Of a stretch of DNA of 54,690 nucleotides, positions 1-9,013 are shown one piece after another. How positions within the stretch are numbered: the stretch's first letter is position 1; the number at the start of each line of letters is the position of its first letter. A program made the translations under genes and the position numbers. The notes under the pieces are model-generated. The model was not told where the DNA came from. It saw only the letters and a list, made by a program, of their open reading frames with translations, and searched no databases. The stretch covers positions 1-54,690 of the forward strand of contig NZ_QZCH01000029.1 in assembly GCF_003596335.1 (NCBI RefSeq), written 5' to 3'. Source of the DNA: Motilimonas pumila. Lineage in GTDB: Bacteria > Pseudomonadota > Gammaproteobacteria > Enterobacterales > CBDFNC01.

Positions 1-323
1 CTGAAAGAAAATCAGCGGTCTGAAATGTGAACAGCATGAGCCTTTGTCGCACTGAAAACTATTTGATCAACAACGCCCCAATGAGCCAGGAATGTAGAAA
101 TTCTATTTGTTTCAGGATGGTATTGATAAGCTTTAGCAGCATGTTTTTTGAGACGTTTAAAAAATTCAGTTTACATAGGCAGAAAATTACCACGTTTTCG
201 ATAAGCCTGATGAATGGACTTTTTTACTTATAACTCACGCTAAATGGTTATACCTTGATGGTTATTGATATTTACAGGCTCTATTCTTTGGAAGTTGCTA
301 TGCAAGAAGGGGTTTCTGAGTCA
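1..323. other. Non-coding stretch at the window edge, possible gene remnant
   Basis: No convincing gene lies here. A short plus-strand open frame (27-233) has no ribosome binding site and an unnatural composition. On the minus strand, roughly 163 down to 16, one frame stays open for about 50 codons, reads like ordinary protein (it contains HPETNRISTFLAHWG) and ends in a TGA. The same frame has a stop just upstream, and protein-like text appears in another frame before it. This could be a decayed gene next to the 3' side of a tRNA, but I recognise no family, so it is left as unexplained sequence. Confidence 0.3.
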
Positions 324-362
324 AAAAACAAAAAAGCCTGAAAGGCGAACCTTTCAGGCTTT
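324..362 (-). terminator. Intrinsic terminator of tRNA-Ile2
   Basis: A 12-bp stem (334-345 with 350-361) has a CGAA loop (346-349). On the minus strand it is followed by a T-rich run (complement of 324-335). It lies a few bases past the CCA end of the tRNA. Confidence 0.85.
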
Positions 363-368
363 ATAAAA

Positions 369-445
369 TGGTGGCCCCTCCGTGACTTGAACACGGGACC
401 TACCGATTATGAGTCGGGTGCTCTAACCAACTGAGCTAAGGGGCC
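369..445 (-). tRNA. ileX: tRNA-Ile2 with CAU anticodon (lysidine-modified)
   Basis: A full 77-nt cloverleaf is visible on the minus strand. The acceptor arms GGCCCCT and AGGGGCC pair, CCA is encoded, the D-loop matches AGCTCAGTTGG, the T-loop is GTTCAAGTC, and the anticodon stem-loop carries CAT. The acceptor and anticodon arms match the E. coli ileX type rather than elongator or initiator Met, so C34 should be converted to lysidine by TilS to read AUA. The position beside rpoD is the same as in E. coli. It has its own promoter at 574-602 and its own terminator. Confidence 0.93.
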
Positions 446-573
446 TAATTATTGTTGCTTTTAAGGGCAGAAAACAAGTTTCTGGCTCGACATCCTTATC
501 TTGGTTCAACCAAAGTGGGTTGTAAACACAAATTGATAAAAGGTCGATTTATTCTTCTTATTAAGCGGGTTGG

Positions 574-602
574 ATTATATATAGCATGGGCATGGCTGTC
601 TA
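574..602 (-). promoter_or_regulatory. Sigma70 promoter for tRNA-Ile2
   Basis: On the minus strand there is a -35 TAGACA (602-597), a 17-bp spacer and a perfect -10 TATAAT (579-574). It lies downstream of the rpoD terminator and about 120 bp upstream of the tRNA, so the tRNA appears to be transcribed independently of the rpoD operon. Confidence 0.65.
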
Positions 603-692
603 GCGGTGGCTGATCGTTTGCTGTTTTATTCGCCAAAAAATGGCGGCTTTTGCTGATATTTGTGCGCTTTGTAGTGATAAATCATGGGCAAT

Positions 693-720
693 AAAAAAGG
701 AAGGCAAAGCCTTCCTTTTT
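693..720 (-). terminator. Intrinsic terminator of the rpsU-rpoD operon
   Basis: The stem AAGGAAGGC / GCCTTCCTT with a short loop is followed on the minus strand by a run of Ts. It begins 24 bp after the rpoD stop codon. Confidence 0.9.
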
Positions 721-743
721 AGCGTCAGTGTTAACCGTTGGTT

Positions 744-2582
744 TTACTCATCGAGGAAGCTGCGAAGCTGCTCACTGCGGCTCGGATGGCGTAGTTTGCG
801 CAAGGCTTTCGCTTCAATTTGACGAATACGCTCACGGGTTACGTCAAACTGTTTACCTACTTCTTCTAACGTGTGGTCGGTGTTCATATCGATACCAAAA
901 CGCATACGCAATACTTTAGCTTCGCGGGCGGTGAGGCCTGCTAGTACATCATTGGTCGCATTTTTCAAGCTTTCGCTTGTGGCAGAGTCCACTGGTAGGT
1001 GAATGGTGGTATCTTCGATAAAATCGCCTAAGTGCGAATCTTCATCATCACCGATTGGCGTCTCCATAGAGATTGGCTCTTTGGCAATTTTAAGCACTTT
1101 ACGAATTTTATCTTCTGGCATGACCATGCGCTCTGCCAATTCTTCAGGAGTTGGCTCACGGCCCATTTCTTGAAGCATTTGGCGAGATATACGGTTCAAT
1201 TTGTTGATGGTTTCAATCATGTGAACCGGAATACGAATAGTACGTGCCTGATCCGCAATCGAACGTGTGATTGCTTGACGGATCCACCAAGTTGCGTAGG
1301 TTGAGAACTTATAACCACGACGGTATTCGAATTTATCGACGGCTTTCATCAAGCCGATGTTACCTTCTTGGATAAGGTCTAAGAACTGTAAACCACGGTT
1401 GGTGTATTTTTTAGCAATGGAGATAACCAGACGTAAGTTAGCTTCTACCATTTCTTTCTTGGCACGGCGAGCTTTGGCTTCACCTATGCTCATACGACGG
1501 TTGATGTCTTTGATAGTCGTAATGTTAAGACCCGTCTCTTCTTCGACTGCAGTCATTTTAACAATACAACGTAAAACCTCGTCTTTGATGATGCTTAACG
1601 AAGCGCTGTAAGGCTTATCGCTGGCGATGGCATCTTCTAACCAAGAGCGGTCAGTTTCATTACCAGGGAACACAGAGACGAATGCTTTTTTCGGCATCTT
1701 ACACTGGTCAACAACCATTTTTAGGATCAAACGCTCTTGTACGCGAACACGATCCATCATTGAGCGCATGTTGTTTACCATACGGTCAAATTGTTTTGGG
1801 ATCAGGCGGAATTCGCGGAATACGTCAGCGAGCTCAATAATGGCTTGTTTTGACTTTTTATCTTGGCGACCGTGCTGTTCAATGATGCGTAATAGCTTAT
1901 CATGAGCATTGCGCAGGTCAGTGAACTTCTCTTTTGCCAGTTCCGGATCTGGGCCTTTGTCGGCCTCATCTTCTTCTTCATCGTCGTCAGAAACGTCATC
2001 ATCTTCGTCCTCGAGATCATCTTCCGATAATTCTGAGCCGATGTGGGTCGCGGTTGGCGCCAGCGTTTCTTCTTCATTCGGGTCGATGAAGCCTGAGATA
2101 ATATCACTTAGCTTGATTTCTTCTGCTTCGTAGCGGTCCCACTGATCTAATAAGTAGTGAATCGCTTCTGGGTATTCAGAAACAGAGGTTTGAACTTGGT
2201 TGATGCCTTCTTCGATGCGTTTAGCGATGCTTATCTCGCCTTCGCGGGTCAACAGTTCAACGGTACCCATCTCACGCATGTACATGCGCACAGGATCGGT
2301 AGTACGACCAATTTCAGATTCTACAGACGCAAGCGCCTGAGCCGCGGCTTCTGCTGCGTCTTCATCCGTAGTATCTTCCGTCATCAATATGTCGTCATCT
2401 TCAGGCGCTGATTCAAGTACCTGGATGCCCATGTCGTTGATCATTTGAATGATGTCTTCAATTTGATCTGGGTCGACAATGTCTGGTGGTAAGTGATCAT
2501 TGACTTCGGCGTACGTAAGGAAGCCCTGTTCTTTACCTTTGGTAACCAGAAGCTTTAACTGAGACTGAGGGGTTGGCTCCAT
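744..2582 (-). CDS. rpoD: RNA polymerase primary sigma factor RpoD (sigma70)
   Basis: This is the housekeeping sigma factor that directs RNA polymerase to -10/-35 promoters. All regions are present: region 1.1 at the N-terminus (PQSQLKLL), region 1.2 ([16 protein letters not shown]), a non-conserved acidic insert rich in Asp and Glu near residues 190-215, regions 2.1-2.4 ([18 protein letters not shown]), region 3, and the region 4.2 helix-turn-helix near the C-terminus ([18 protein letters not shown]). An ATG at 2591 is in frame, but the second ATG at 2582 gives MEPTPQSQ, which aligns residue for residue with the E. coli start, has GGAG just upstream, and yields 612 residues against 613 in E. 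coli. It is the last gene of rpsU-yqeY-dnaG-rpoD. Confidence 0.97.
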   Translation of the reverse strand: MEPTPQSQLKLLVTKGKEQGFLTYAEVNDHLPPDIVDPDQIEDIIQMINDMGIQVLESAPEDDDILMTEDTTDEDAAEAAAQALASVESEIGRTTDPVRMYMREMGTVELLTREGEISIAKRIEEGINQVQTSVSEYPEAIHYLLDQWDRYEAEEIKLSDIISGFIDPNEEETLAPTATHIGSELSEDDLEDEDDDVSDDDEEEDEADKGPDPELAKEKFTDLRNAHDKLLRIIEQHGRQDKKSKQAIIELADVFREFRLIPKQFDRMVNNMRSMMDRVRVQERLILKMVVDQCKMPKKAFVSVFPGNETDRSWLEDAIASDKPYSASLSIIKDEVLRCIVKMTAVEEETGLNITTIKDINRRMSIGEAKARRAKKEMVEANLRLVISIAKKYTNRGLQFLDLIQEGNIGLMKAVDKFEYRRGYKFSTYATWWIRQAITRSIADQARTIRIPVHMIETINKLNRISRQMLQEMGREPTPEELAERMVMPEDKIRKVLKIAKEPISMETPIGDDEDSHLGDFIEDTTIHLPVDSATSESLKNATNDVLAGLTAREAKVLRMRFGIDMNTDHTLEEVGKQFDVTRERIRQIEAKALRKLRHPSRSEQLRSFLDE

Positions 2583-2661
2583 AGACTCCATCCGATTGAG
2601 GGGTTTAAGGTTAGGTGCAAAAATGCAAGTGCGCGATTATAAATCCTTTGCACTTAAGATG

Positions 2662-4416
2662 CTAGCTTGGCGATGCGATCTTTCTGCTTTGGATCAACTC
2701 TGTGAGTTGTTTTTTTTCTTCCAAACTCAGTTGTCCCGTGCGCGCCTTGGCTAATAACTTTTCTTCTTTTTGCTCGATGTAAATCGACAGTAATTTATCT
2801 AATGTATCTAAAAATACAGCTTCTACCTGTGGTTCATCGATGTGGTGATCCCACATCGCCAATTTTGCAAGCTGTGCACCTTCTTGAGTGCCACGCCAGT
2901 GCTCTATTAACTGGCCTGTTGTTATATGGGGTTGCTGCTGGCACATTTCAAGTATTTGTGCAAAAAGAATGCTACCGGCTAAGTTTAGTTCATTTATTTC
3001 TGGTAGGGGCGGTAAATCCTGTGCCAGATTAGGATATTGAACGACTAATGCAACTGCCAGCCTCATTGGCGTGACCTTTTGTTTTTGTTGCGGTTTTTTT
3101 ACAGCTTCTGTTTCTGTTTTAGGCAGTAACTTGTCGAGGCCGGCTTGGTCTACGGCGAGCAACCTGGCCAACTTCTCCCGCATCATCTGACTAAATACGC
3201 CTGTGGGCAGTTTAGCGATCAGCGGAAATGCCAGTTGCGCTAATTTTGTTTTGCTGTCAGAGCTCGACATATCCACTTGTTGCAACAAGTGTTCGTATAA
3301 AAAGTCAGACAAAGGTGCAGCTTTGCCTAGGCGGGCTTCGAACGCTTCTTTGCCTTCCTGTCTCACCATTGAGTCGGGATCTTCCCCGTCAGGTAAAAAC
3401 ATAAACTTAAGGGCTTTACCATCGTGTATATAGGGCAGAGCATTTTCTAATGCACGCCAAGCGGCGTCACGACCTGCACGGTCACCGTCATAACAGCAAA
3501 TCACTTCGTCAGTAGTGCGAAACAGGGTTTGAATATGCTCAGGCGTAGTGCTGGTACCCAAAGATGCCACCGCGTAGTCAATGCCAAATTGTGCTAACGC
3601 AACCACGTCCATATAGCCTTCAACCACCATGATACGTTTAACGTCTTTATACGCTTTTTTAACTTCATACAAGGCGTAAAGTTCGCGACCTTTATGGAAA
3701 ATAGGCGTTTCAGGTGAGTTAAGGTATTTTGGCGTGCCGTCACCTAATACTCGGCCACCAAAGCCAATAACGCGGCCACGGCGATCCCTGATCGGGAACA
3801 TAATCCGGTTTCGAAAACGGTCATAACTGCCACCTTGCTCTTTGGCAATGAGCATTCCGCCTTCAATAAGCTGTTTTTCTGCAGCGCTTTGACGGCCAAA
3901 ACGCTTACGCACTTCATCCCAAGCTTCGGGAATATAGCCGATGCCAAAATGTTGGCATATTTCGCCGCTGAGGCCGCGGCCTTTTAAGTAATCGACAGCA
4001 TGCTGATGTGAAGGCTGACTTAACTGCGATTGATAAAACTGACTGATTTGCTCCATCAGCTGATATAAGTCTTTTTTGCCTTGCACTTGAGCTGGGGTTA
4101 ACTGCGGACCACTTTGTTCTCTCGGCACTTCTAGACCAAGGCTACTGGCTAACTCTTCAACGGCGTCTGGAAATTCTAAGCCGTCATACTCCATCACGAA
4201 ACTGATGGCATTACCATGAGCACCGCAGCCAAAGCAGTGGTAAAATTGTTTTGATTGGCTAACAGTAAAAGAAGGAGATTTTTCGTTATGAAAAGGGCAA
4301 CAAGCCTGGTGGTTTTGGCCTGCTTTTTTCAGTTTTACTCGGCTATCGACAACGTCAACAATGTCAGCTCTTGCTAACAAACTGTCAATAAAATCACGTG
4401 GTATGCGACCCGCCAT
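2662..4416 (-). CDS. dnaG: DNA primase DnaG
   Basis: It synthesises RNA primers for the replisome together with DnaB helicase. The N-terminal CHC2 zinc domain has ligands C40, H43, C61 and C64. The TOPRIM catalytic core shows EGYMD (E266) and DGDRAGRDA (D310, D312), at the same spacing as the E. coli catalytic residues. The C-terminal helicase-binding domain follows to residue 584, similar to the usual length. The start is supported by GAGG four bases upstream of the ATG. A hairpin lies between yqeY and dnaG and could lower primase expression relative to the ribosomal protein upstream. The gap to rpoD is about 80 bp with no obvious terminator, so cotranscription is likely. Confidence 0.97.
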   Translation of the reverse strand: MAGRIPRDFIDSLLARADIVDVVDSRVKLKKAGQNHQACCPFHNEKSPSFTVSQSKQFYHCFGCGAHGNAISFVMEYDGLEFPDAVEELASSLGLEVPREQSGPQLTPAQVQGKKDLYQLMEQISQFYQSQLSQPSHQHAVDYLKGRGLSGEICQHFGIGYIPEAWDEVRKRFGRQSAAEKQLIEGGMLIAKEQGGSYDRFRNRIMFPIRDRRGRVIGFGGRVLGDGTPKYLNSPETPIFHKGRELYALYEVKKAYKDVKRIMVVEGYMDVVALAQFGIDYAVASLGTSTTPEHIQTLFRTTDEVICCYDGDRAGRDAAWRALENALPYIHDGKALKFMFLPDGEDPDSMVRQEGKEAFEARLGKAAPLSDFLYEHLLQQVDMSSSDSKTKLAQLAFPLIAKLPTGVFSQMMREKLARLLAVDQAGLDKLLPKTETEAVKKPQQKQKVTPMRLAVALVVQYPNLAQDLPPLPEINELNLAGSILFAQILEMCQQQPHITTGQLIEHWRGTQEGAQLAKLAMWDHHIDEPQVEAVFLDTLDKLLSIYIEQKEEKLLAKARTGQLSLEEKKQLTELIQSRKIASPS

Positions 4417-4434
4417 AAAACCTCATAAATAAAC

Positions 4435-4465
4435 AAGCCGCAAACTTCCGAAAAAGTTGCGGCTT
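4435..4465 (-). terminator. Hairpin (possible attenuator) between yqeY and dnaG
   Basis: A 9-bp stem AAGCCGCAA / TTGCGGCTT with extra internal pairing is followed on the minus strand by GTTTATTTA, an imperfect U-tract. A partial terminator between rpsU and dnaG is known in the E. coli macromolecular synthesis operon. This hairpin is in the equivalent place, and its leakiness is inferred from the poor U-run. Confidence 0.55.
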
Positions 4466-4490
4466 ATTAGAATTCAGCATTGACTTGGAA

Positions 4491-4934
4491 CTAAGACAGA
4501 CGAGCGCGTATTTTGCCGCTGATTTGTCCCATGTCTGCTCTACCTTGAACTTGGCTTTTTAAGGCCGCCATGACTTTACCCATATCTTGCATGCCTTGTG
4601 CACCGGTTGATTCCAGTGCAGCATCTAAGATAGTTGCCAATTCTTCTTCAGTAAGAGGAGTTGGTAAAAAAGCTTGAAGAACTTCAAGTTCTTCACGCTC
4701 TTTGGCTGCTAAGTCTTGGCGATCAGCTGCTTCGAACTGAGCAATAGAGTCTTTACGCTGTTTGACCATTTTGGTCAAAATCGTAATCACATCATCGTCA
4801 TTCAACTCTGTGCGATCATCAACTTCGCGCTGCTTGATTTCAGCCATCAACATACGAATGGCACCCAAGCGGACTTTGTCCTTCGCGCGCATTGCTACTT
4901 TTTGTTCTTCTTTCAACTGCTCTTTCAAGGACAT
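4491..4934 (-). CDS. yqeY: YqeY/GatB-related protein
   Basis: A 147-residue helical protein of the YqeY family, which resembles the C-terminal domain of the amidotransferase subunit GatB. Its precise job is not settled, though a link to tRNA metabolism is often suggested from the GatB similarity. Family hallmarks seen are the charged N-terminus (MSLKEQLKEEQKVAMRAKDK), the central LEVLQAFLPTPLTEEEL and the C-terminal DMGKVMAALKSQVQGRADM. It sits between rpsU and dnaG. The 21-bp gap to rpsU indicates a single operon. The full family length is present and nothing is missing. Confidence 0.93.
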   Translation of the reverse strand: MSLKEQLKEEQKVAMRAKDKVRLGAIRMLMAEIKQREVDDRTELNDDDVITILTKMVKQRKDSIAQFEAADRQDLAAKEREELEVLQAFLPTPLTEEELATILDAALESTGAQGMQDMGKVMAALKSQVQGRADMGQISGKIRARLS

Positions 4935-4955
4935 CTCGAACGCCTATAACTTAGA

Positions 4956-5183
<228 letters not shown>

Positions 5184-5243
5184 TCAGGGTGTTATCTGTG
5201 AAGCCGGTCGTAGATTGACCAGTCTGTTTAAAAATGGTGCGGA

Positions 5244-5273
5244 ATTTTAATCTGATCTAGGGGCATTTGTAAA
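5244..5273 (-). promoter_or_regulatory. Probable promoter of the rpsU-yqeY-dnaG-rpoD operon
   Basis: The minus strand carries TTTACA (5273-5268), an 18-bp spacer and TAAAAT (5249-5244), each one mismatch from consensus. This is about 75 bp upstream of the rpsU start, in the divergent space shared with tsaD. I saw no LexA box there. Confidence 0.5.
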
Positions 5274-5343
5274 CCCATTTAATTCGCTCTGGTGAAAAAA
5301 GCTTACGAAAGTTACACTATGCGAGCTTTTTGAAGGAGTGTAT

Positions 5344-6357
5344 ATGCGAATTTTAGGTATTGAAACATCTTGTGACGAAACGGGCGTGGCGATTTACGAC
5401 GACCAACAAGGATTATTGGCACATCAGCTTTACAGTCAAGTAAAATTACATGCTGATTATGGTGGTGTCGTGCCTGAACTTGCGTCGCGCGACCATGTTC
5501 GTAAAACCATACCTTTAATTCAGCAAGCATTGGCTCAAGCTAATTGCAGCAAAGAAGACATTGATGGCATCGCTTATACTGCGGGTCCTGGCTTAGTGGG
5601 GGCCTTATTAGTAGGGGCAACCATAGGTCGCAGCATTGCGTATGCCTGGGGCAAACCGGCGGTGGCGGTGCATCATATGGAGGGGCACTTATTGGCCCCC
5701 ATGTTGGAAGACGACGTGCCAGAGTTCCCATTTTTAGCTCTATTAGTCTCTGGCGGTCACAGCATGATGGTTAATGTACAGGGCATTGGCCAATATGAAG
5801 TATTAGGTGAAAGCATTGATGATGCTGCAGGTGAAGCGTTTGATAAAACGGCGAAGCTGATGGGCTTGGATTACCCTGGAGGCCCCTTGTTGGCAAAACT
5901 TGCTGAACAAGGCACGCCAGGCAGGTTTCGTTTTCCAAGGCCGATGACCGACAGGCCGGGCCTTGATTTTAGCTTCAGCGGTTTAAAAACGTTCGCAGCG
6001 AATACCATTCGTAGCGAAGGAGATGACGAGCAAACCCGAGCGGATATTGCTTTTGCATTTCAAGATGCTGTGATAGATACCTTAGCCATAAAGTGTAAGC
6101 GCGCACTGAAGCAAACTGGGTTGAAGTCGGTCGTCATTGCTGGCGGGGTGAGCGCTAATAAGCAGCTAAGATTACAGCTAGAAGCCATGATGACGAAGCT
6201 GCAAGGGCGAGTGTATTATCCACGCACTGAATTTTGTACCGACAACGGTGCCATGATTGCTTACGCAGGCATGCAGCGCTTAAAAGCCAAGCAGTTTGAA
6301 CCTTTATCCGTGCAAGCCAAACCACGCTGGCCTATCGACACCTTAGCGCCGCTGTAG
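5344..6357 (+). CDS. tsaD: tRNA N6-threonylcarbamoyltransferase TsaD
   Basis: It transfers the threonylcarbamoyl group to A37 of ANN-decoding tRNAs, acting with TsaB and TsaE. The N-terminus [14 protein letters not shown], the metal-binding HMEGH motif (H111, H115), the nucleotide-binding [17 protein letters not shown] and the C-terminal [13 protein letters not shown] are all present. A GTG two codons earlier is in frame, but GAAGGAG at 5332-5338 is correctly spaced only for the ATG at 5344, which gives 337 residues, the same as E. coli. It is divergent from rpsU, as in E. coli, and convergent with plsY. No clear terminator separates tsaD and plsY. Confidence 0.97.
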   Translation: MRILGIETSCDETGVAIYDDQQGLLAHQLYSQVKLHADYGGVVPELASRDHVRKTIPLIQQALAQANCSKEDIDGIAYTAGPGLVGALLVGATIGRSIAYAWGKPAVAVHHMEGHLLAPMLEDDVPEFPFLALLVSGGHSMMVNVQGIGQYEVLGESIDDAAGEAFDKTAKLMGLDYPGGPLLAKLAEQGTPGRFRFPRPMTDRPGLDFSFSGLKTFAANTIRSEGDDEQTRADIAFAFQDAVIDTLAIKCKRALKQTGLKSVVIAGGVSANKQLRLQLEAMMTKLQGRVYYPRTEFCTDNGAMIAYAGMQRLKAKQFEPLSVQAKPRWPIDTLAPL

Positions 6358-6495
6358 GCAACTTTACTTAACATGAACGGCAAACTGTGGATTTAGCTTA
6401 CCGCTTTCGTATTTGTTCGAATACGCGTTATTGGGGCAAATACGGTGATGTTTGAGTGTGAACTTAGCTCATGTGGTGACTATTTCATAGCGCAT

Positions 6496-7179
6496 TTAAC
6501 GTTCAAATTTATCATCCACAGCTGACTCTTGTTTGCTAGGCGTAGGCTCTGCGTTAGGTATCTCTTGCGCAGCGGCATTGCCTTTTACGGGCAAGCGCTT
6601 CCAAATCTTCAACTCTTTGCCTTGCCATAACCTAGCAATGTTTTGATGGTGTCGTAATATCACCAAGCAGCCCAGCATCGCAACGGGCAGGGTGTATTCC
6701 GGTTTTATGAAGTAGGTGTATAAAGGGGCGACCAAGGCGGTGATCAGCGCAGCCAAGGAAGAATAACCAAAGAGTGCGACCACGACTAACCAAGTGGCTA
6801 GTAGTAAACCTGCTACGTCCATGCCTAATGGCAGCATGGTACCAAACGCAGTCGCGACGGCTTTGCCACCTTTAAAATGGAAAAATACTGGGTAAATATG
6901 CCCCAAACATGCTGCGATCCCGACAAGACCAATGTAAAAAGGGTCTAATTCCGCCCAATAAGCCAGATATACGGGCAGGGTGCCTTTGAGTAAATCAAAC
7001 AATAAGACCCACGTCGCGGCTTGGGGGCCGCCAAGGCGAAGAACGTTAGTGGTACCAGGGTTGTGAGAGCCATGTTTGCGAGGATCAGGAAGGCCTTTTA
7101 AACGGCACAACAGCACCGCGCTGGAGATTGAGCCAGCAAAATATGAAATTAAAATAAAAATAATCACGCTAGCAGTCAT
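6496..7179 (-). CDS. plsY: Glycerol-3-phosphate acyltransferase PlsY
   Basis: A polytopic inner-membrane enzyme that acylates glycerol-3-phosphate using acyl-phosphate, the first step of phospholipid synthesis. Recognisable motifs are [12 protein letters not shown] and [10 protein letters not shown], plus several hydrophobic segments (about residues 5-25, 52-75, 80-100, 112-135 and 138-160). At 227 residues it is about 20 longer than typical. The extra part is a hydrophilic tail after residue ~200 ([18 protein letters not shown]) with no recognised function. It is divergent from folB with a 124-bp gap. Confidence 0.95.
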   Translation of the reverse strand: MTASVIIFILISYFAGSISSAVLLCRLKGLPDPRKHGSHNPGTTNVLRLGGPQAATWVLLFDLLKGTLPVYLAYWAELDPFYIGLVGIAACLGHIYPVFFHFKGGKAVATAFGTMLPLGMDVAGLLLATWLVVVALFGYSSLAALITALVAPLYTYFIKPEYTLPVAMLGCLVILRHHQNIARLWQGKELKIWKRLPVKGNAAAQEIPNAEPTPSKQESAVDDKFER

Positions 7180-7303
7180 AGATTGCAGTTTTTCCCTGTC
7201 AACTTTTGCGCTATTATCGCCATCCCTACAGGCTATTGATGATACGCTTAATTTTTCATCTTCGATAGTCTTGCCAATGATATTTTATAGCGAGGATAGT
7301 TTC

Positions 7304-7657
7304 ATGGATCGCGTTTTTATTCACTCATTAGAAGTCTTATGTACCATAGGTGTATATGAGTGGGAAAAAACCATCAAACAGAAGTTAGTGTTTGACCTGG
7401 AATTAGCATTTGATAATCGTCCTGCTGCAAGCAGTGACGATATCCATCTTGCCCTTGATTATGCAGTACTGTCACAACGAGTATGTGAGTTTGCAAACAA
7501 TAATACGTTTGAGCTGATAGAAACCATGGCAGAGCGTGCTGCGGCGATGATTTTGACAGAATTTAATGTCGCAGGCGTAGAGTTAACATTAAGCAAACCT
7601 GGCGCTGTGCCGATGGCTGCAAATGTTGGCGTGAAAATTGTTCGTGGCCAATTTTAA
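7304..7657 (+). CDS. folB: Dihydroneopterin aldolase FolB
   Basis: It converts dihydroneopterin to 6-hydroxymethyl-dihydropterin in folate synthesis. The 117-residue protein starts MDRVFIHSLEVLCTIGVYEWE and has the conserved ELIETMAERAA segment and a C-terminal LSKPGAVPMAANVGV. The open frame extends further upstream, but the ATG at 7304 has GAGGA upstream and gives the standard length. It is followed one base after its stop by folK, the next enzyme in the pathway, so the two are cotranscribed and probably translationally coupled. Confidence 0.96.
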   Translation: MDRVFIHSLEVLCTIGVYEWEKTIKQKLVFDLELAFDNRPAASSDDIHLALDYAVLSQRVCEFANNNTFELIETMAERAAAMILTEFNVAGVELTLSKPGAVPMAANVGVKIVRGQF

Positions 7658-7658
7658 C

Positions 7659-8150
7659 ATGGCCCGAATTTTTATTAGCGTAGGCTCGAATGTCGACCGC
7701 GAACAACACATTCGAGCGGGCGTTAAAGCCTTGTATCAAGCTTTTGATGAACTGGAGATCTCTTCCGTATTTGAAAGTGAGCCGGTAGGGTTTAATGGTC
7801 ATGCGTTTTATAACTTTGTGGTTGCGGCTTCTACCGAGCTCGAGGTGTTGGCAGTGGTTGCCATACTCAAGCAAATTGAGCGAGACAATGGCCGTTTAGC
7901 CGGAGACAAAAAGTTTGCGCCTCGCACCTTAGATTTAGATCTCTTGCTGTATGACGACCTCATTACTGAAGTTGGGGTACAGCTTCCTCGCGGTGAAATT
8001 CCACATAATGCCTTTGTGCTTTGGCCGTTGGCCGAGCTTGCTCCCGATCGCATTCACCCAGAACTTGAGCAAAGCTATGAAAAACTTTGGCAAGCGTATG
8101 ACAAATCTTCACAAAAGTTGTGGAAAATCCCTTTTATTTGGAACTCTTAG
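7659..8150 (+). CDS. folK: Hydroxymethyl-dihydropterin pyrophosphokinase FolK
   Basis: It transfers pyrophosphate from ATP to 6-hydroxymethyl-dihydropterin, the step after FolB. The 163-residue protein has the signature PRTLDLDLLLYDD, with D92 and D94 in place of the metal-binding aspartates, and a downstream PHNAFVLWPLAELAP block. The start at 7659 (MARIFISVGSN) is preferred over an in-frame start inside folB because FolK proteins begin just before this strand. The gap to uppP is 15 bp. Confidence 0.95.
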   Translation: MARIFISVGSNVDREQHIRAGVKALYQAFDELEISSVFESEPVGFNGHAFYNFVVAASTELEVLAVVAILKQIERDNGRLAGDKKFAPRTLDLDLLLYDDLITEVGVQLPRGEIPHNAFVLWPLAELAPDRIHPELEQSYEKLWQAYDKSSQKLWKIPFIWNS

Positions 8151-8165
8151 GAAGGAAGTATAAGC

Positions 8166-8966
8166 ATGACAATGCTTGAAATAATAGTACTTGCGATAGT
8201 GCAAGGCTTAACCGAGTTTTTACCTATCTCAAGCTCGGCTCATCTTGTTTTACCCTCACAAGTATTGGGCTGGCAAGATCAAGGTTTAGCTTTTGACGTT
8301 GCTGTGCACGTGGGAACTTTAATTGCGGTTGTGCAGTACTTCAGAACAGAAGTGACGACCATGGCAGGCGCTTGGTGTAACTCGGTTTTAAAGCAGCAGC
8401 ATAACCAAGACAGTAAATTGGCATGGTGGATCATTCTGGCCACTATACCGGCTGGGTTAGCGGGGTTATTTGGTAAAGACTTTATCGAAGCTTATTTGCG
8501 CAGTGGCTATGTCATTGCCGCGACAACTATCGTATTTGGTTTATTACTGTGGTACGCCGATAAAACGGCTAAGCAAACCATCAACGAATATCAAAGTGGT
8601 TGGAAAAAAGTCTTAATCATTGGTGTCGCGCAAGCCATGGCGCTGGTTCCAGGCACTTCACGCTCGGGTGTGACCATGACAGCAGGTTTGATGCTTGGCA
8701 TGACGCGCAAAGCCGCGGCTCGCTTTTCGTTTTTACTGTCGATTCCACTGATTTTCCTTGCCGGTAGTTATTTAACCTTAAAGCTGTTTACCTCTGGCGC
8801 GGACGTGATTTGGTCCGATATGATCCTTGGTGCAGTGCTTTCTTATATTAGCGCGTTAGTGTGTATACACTTATTCCTCAAGGTGATCGAACGCATGGGC
8901 ATGTTGCCGTTTGTGATTTATCGTTTGCTCTTAGGCGTTGCTTTGCTTGTAGTTCTGACCATATAG
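8166..8966 (+). CDS. uppP: Undecaprenyl-diphosphatase UppP (BacA)
   Basis: An integral membrane enzyme that dephosphorylates undecaprenyl pyrophosphate to recycle the lipid carrier for peptidoglycan and O-antigen. Overexpression in other bacteria gives bacitracin resistance. The two catalytic motifs are visible: [15 protein letters not shown] near residues 14-28 and [13 protein letters not shown] near 160-172. The 266-residue length and about eight hydrophobic segments fit the family. GGAAGG lies upstream of the ATG. It is the last gene of folB-folK-uppP, and its terminator overlaps the 3' end of the convergent cca gene. Confidence 0.96.
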   Translation: MTMLEIIVLAIVQGLTEFLPISSSAHLVLPSQVLGWQDQGLAFDVAVHVGTLIAVVQYFRTEVTTMAGAWCNSVLKQQHNQDSKLAWWIILATIPAGLAGLFGKDFIEAYLRSGYVIAATTIVFGLLLWYADKTAKQTINEYQSGWKKVLIIGVAQAMALVPGTSRSGVTMTAGLMLGMTRKAAARFSFLLSIPLIFLAGSYLTLKLFTSGADVIWSDMILGAVLSYISALVCIHLFLKVIERMGMLPFVIYRLLLGVALLVVLTI

Positions 8967-8986
8967 CCACTGTACATTTGCTACTC

Positions 8987-9013
8987 AAACAGCCACTTAT
9001 TGTGGCTGTTTTT
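8987..9013 (+). terminator. Intrinsic terminator of folB-folK-uppP, overlapping the cca 3' end
   Basis: The stem AACAGCCAC / GTGGCTGTT with a TTATT loop is followed by Ts on the plus strand. The cca stop codon (8997-8999) falls within the hairpin, so the last cca codons encode half of this terminator. Confidence 0.8.

Noticed and set aside
27..233. Plus-strand open frame of 68 codons
   Set aside because: No ribosome binding site, unnatural composition, and the opposite strand reads more like protein.
1802..2107. Minus-strand open frame of 101 codons inside rpoD
   Set aside because: Lies in another frame of a certain gene over its acidic, low-complexity region, which creates open frames by composition.
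6410..6430. Terminator between tsaD and plsY
   Set aside because: A short CGTATT/AATACG inverted repeat exists but has no U-tract on either strand.
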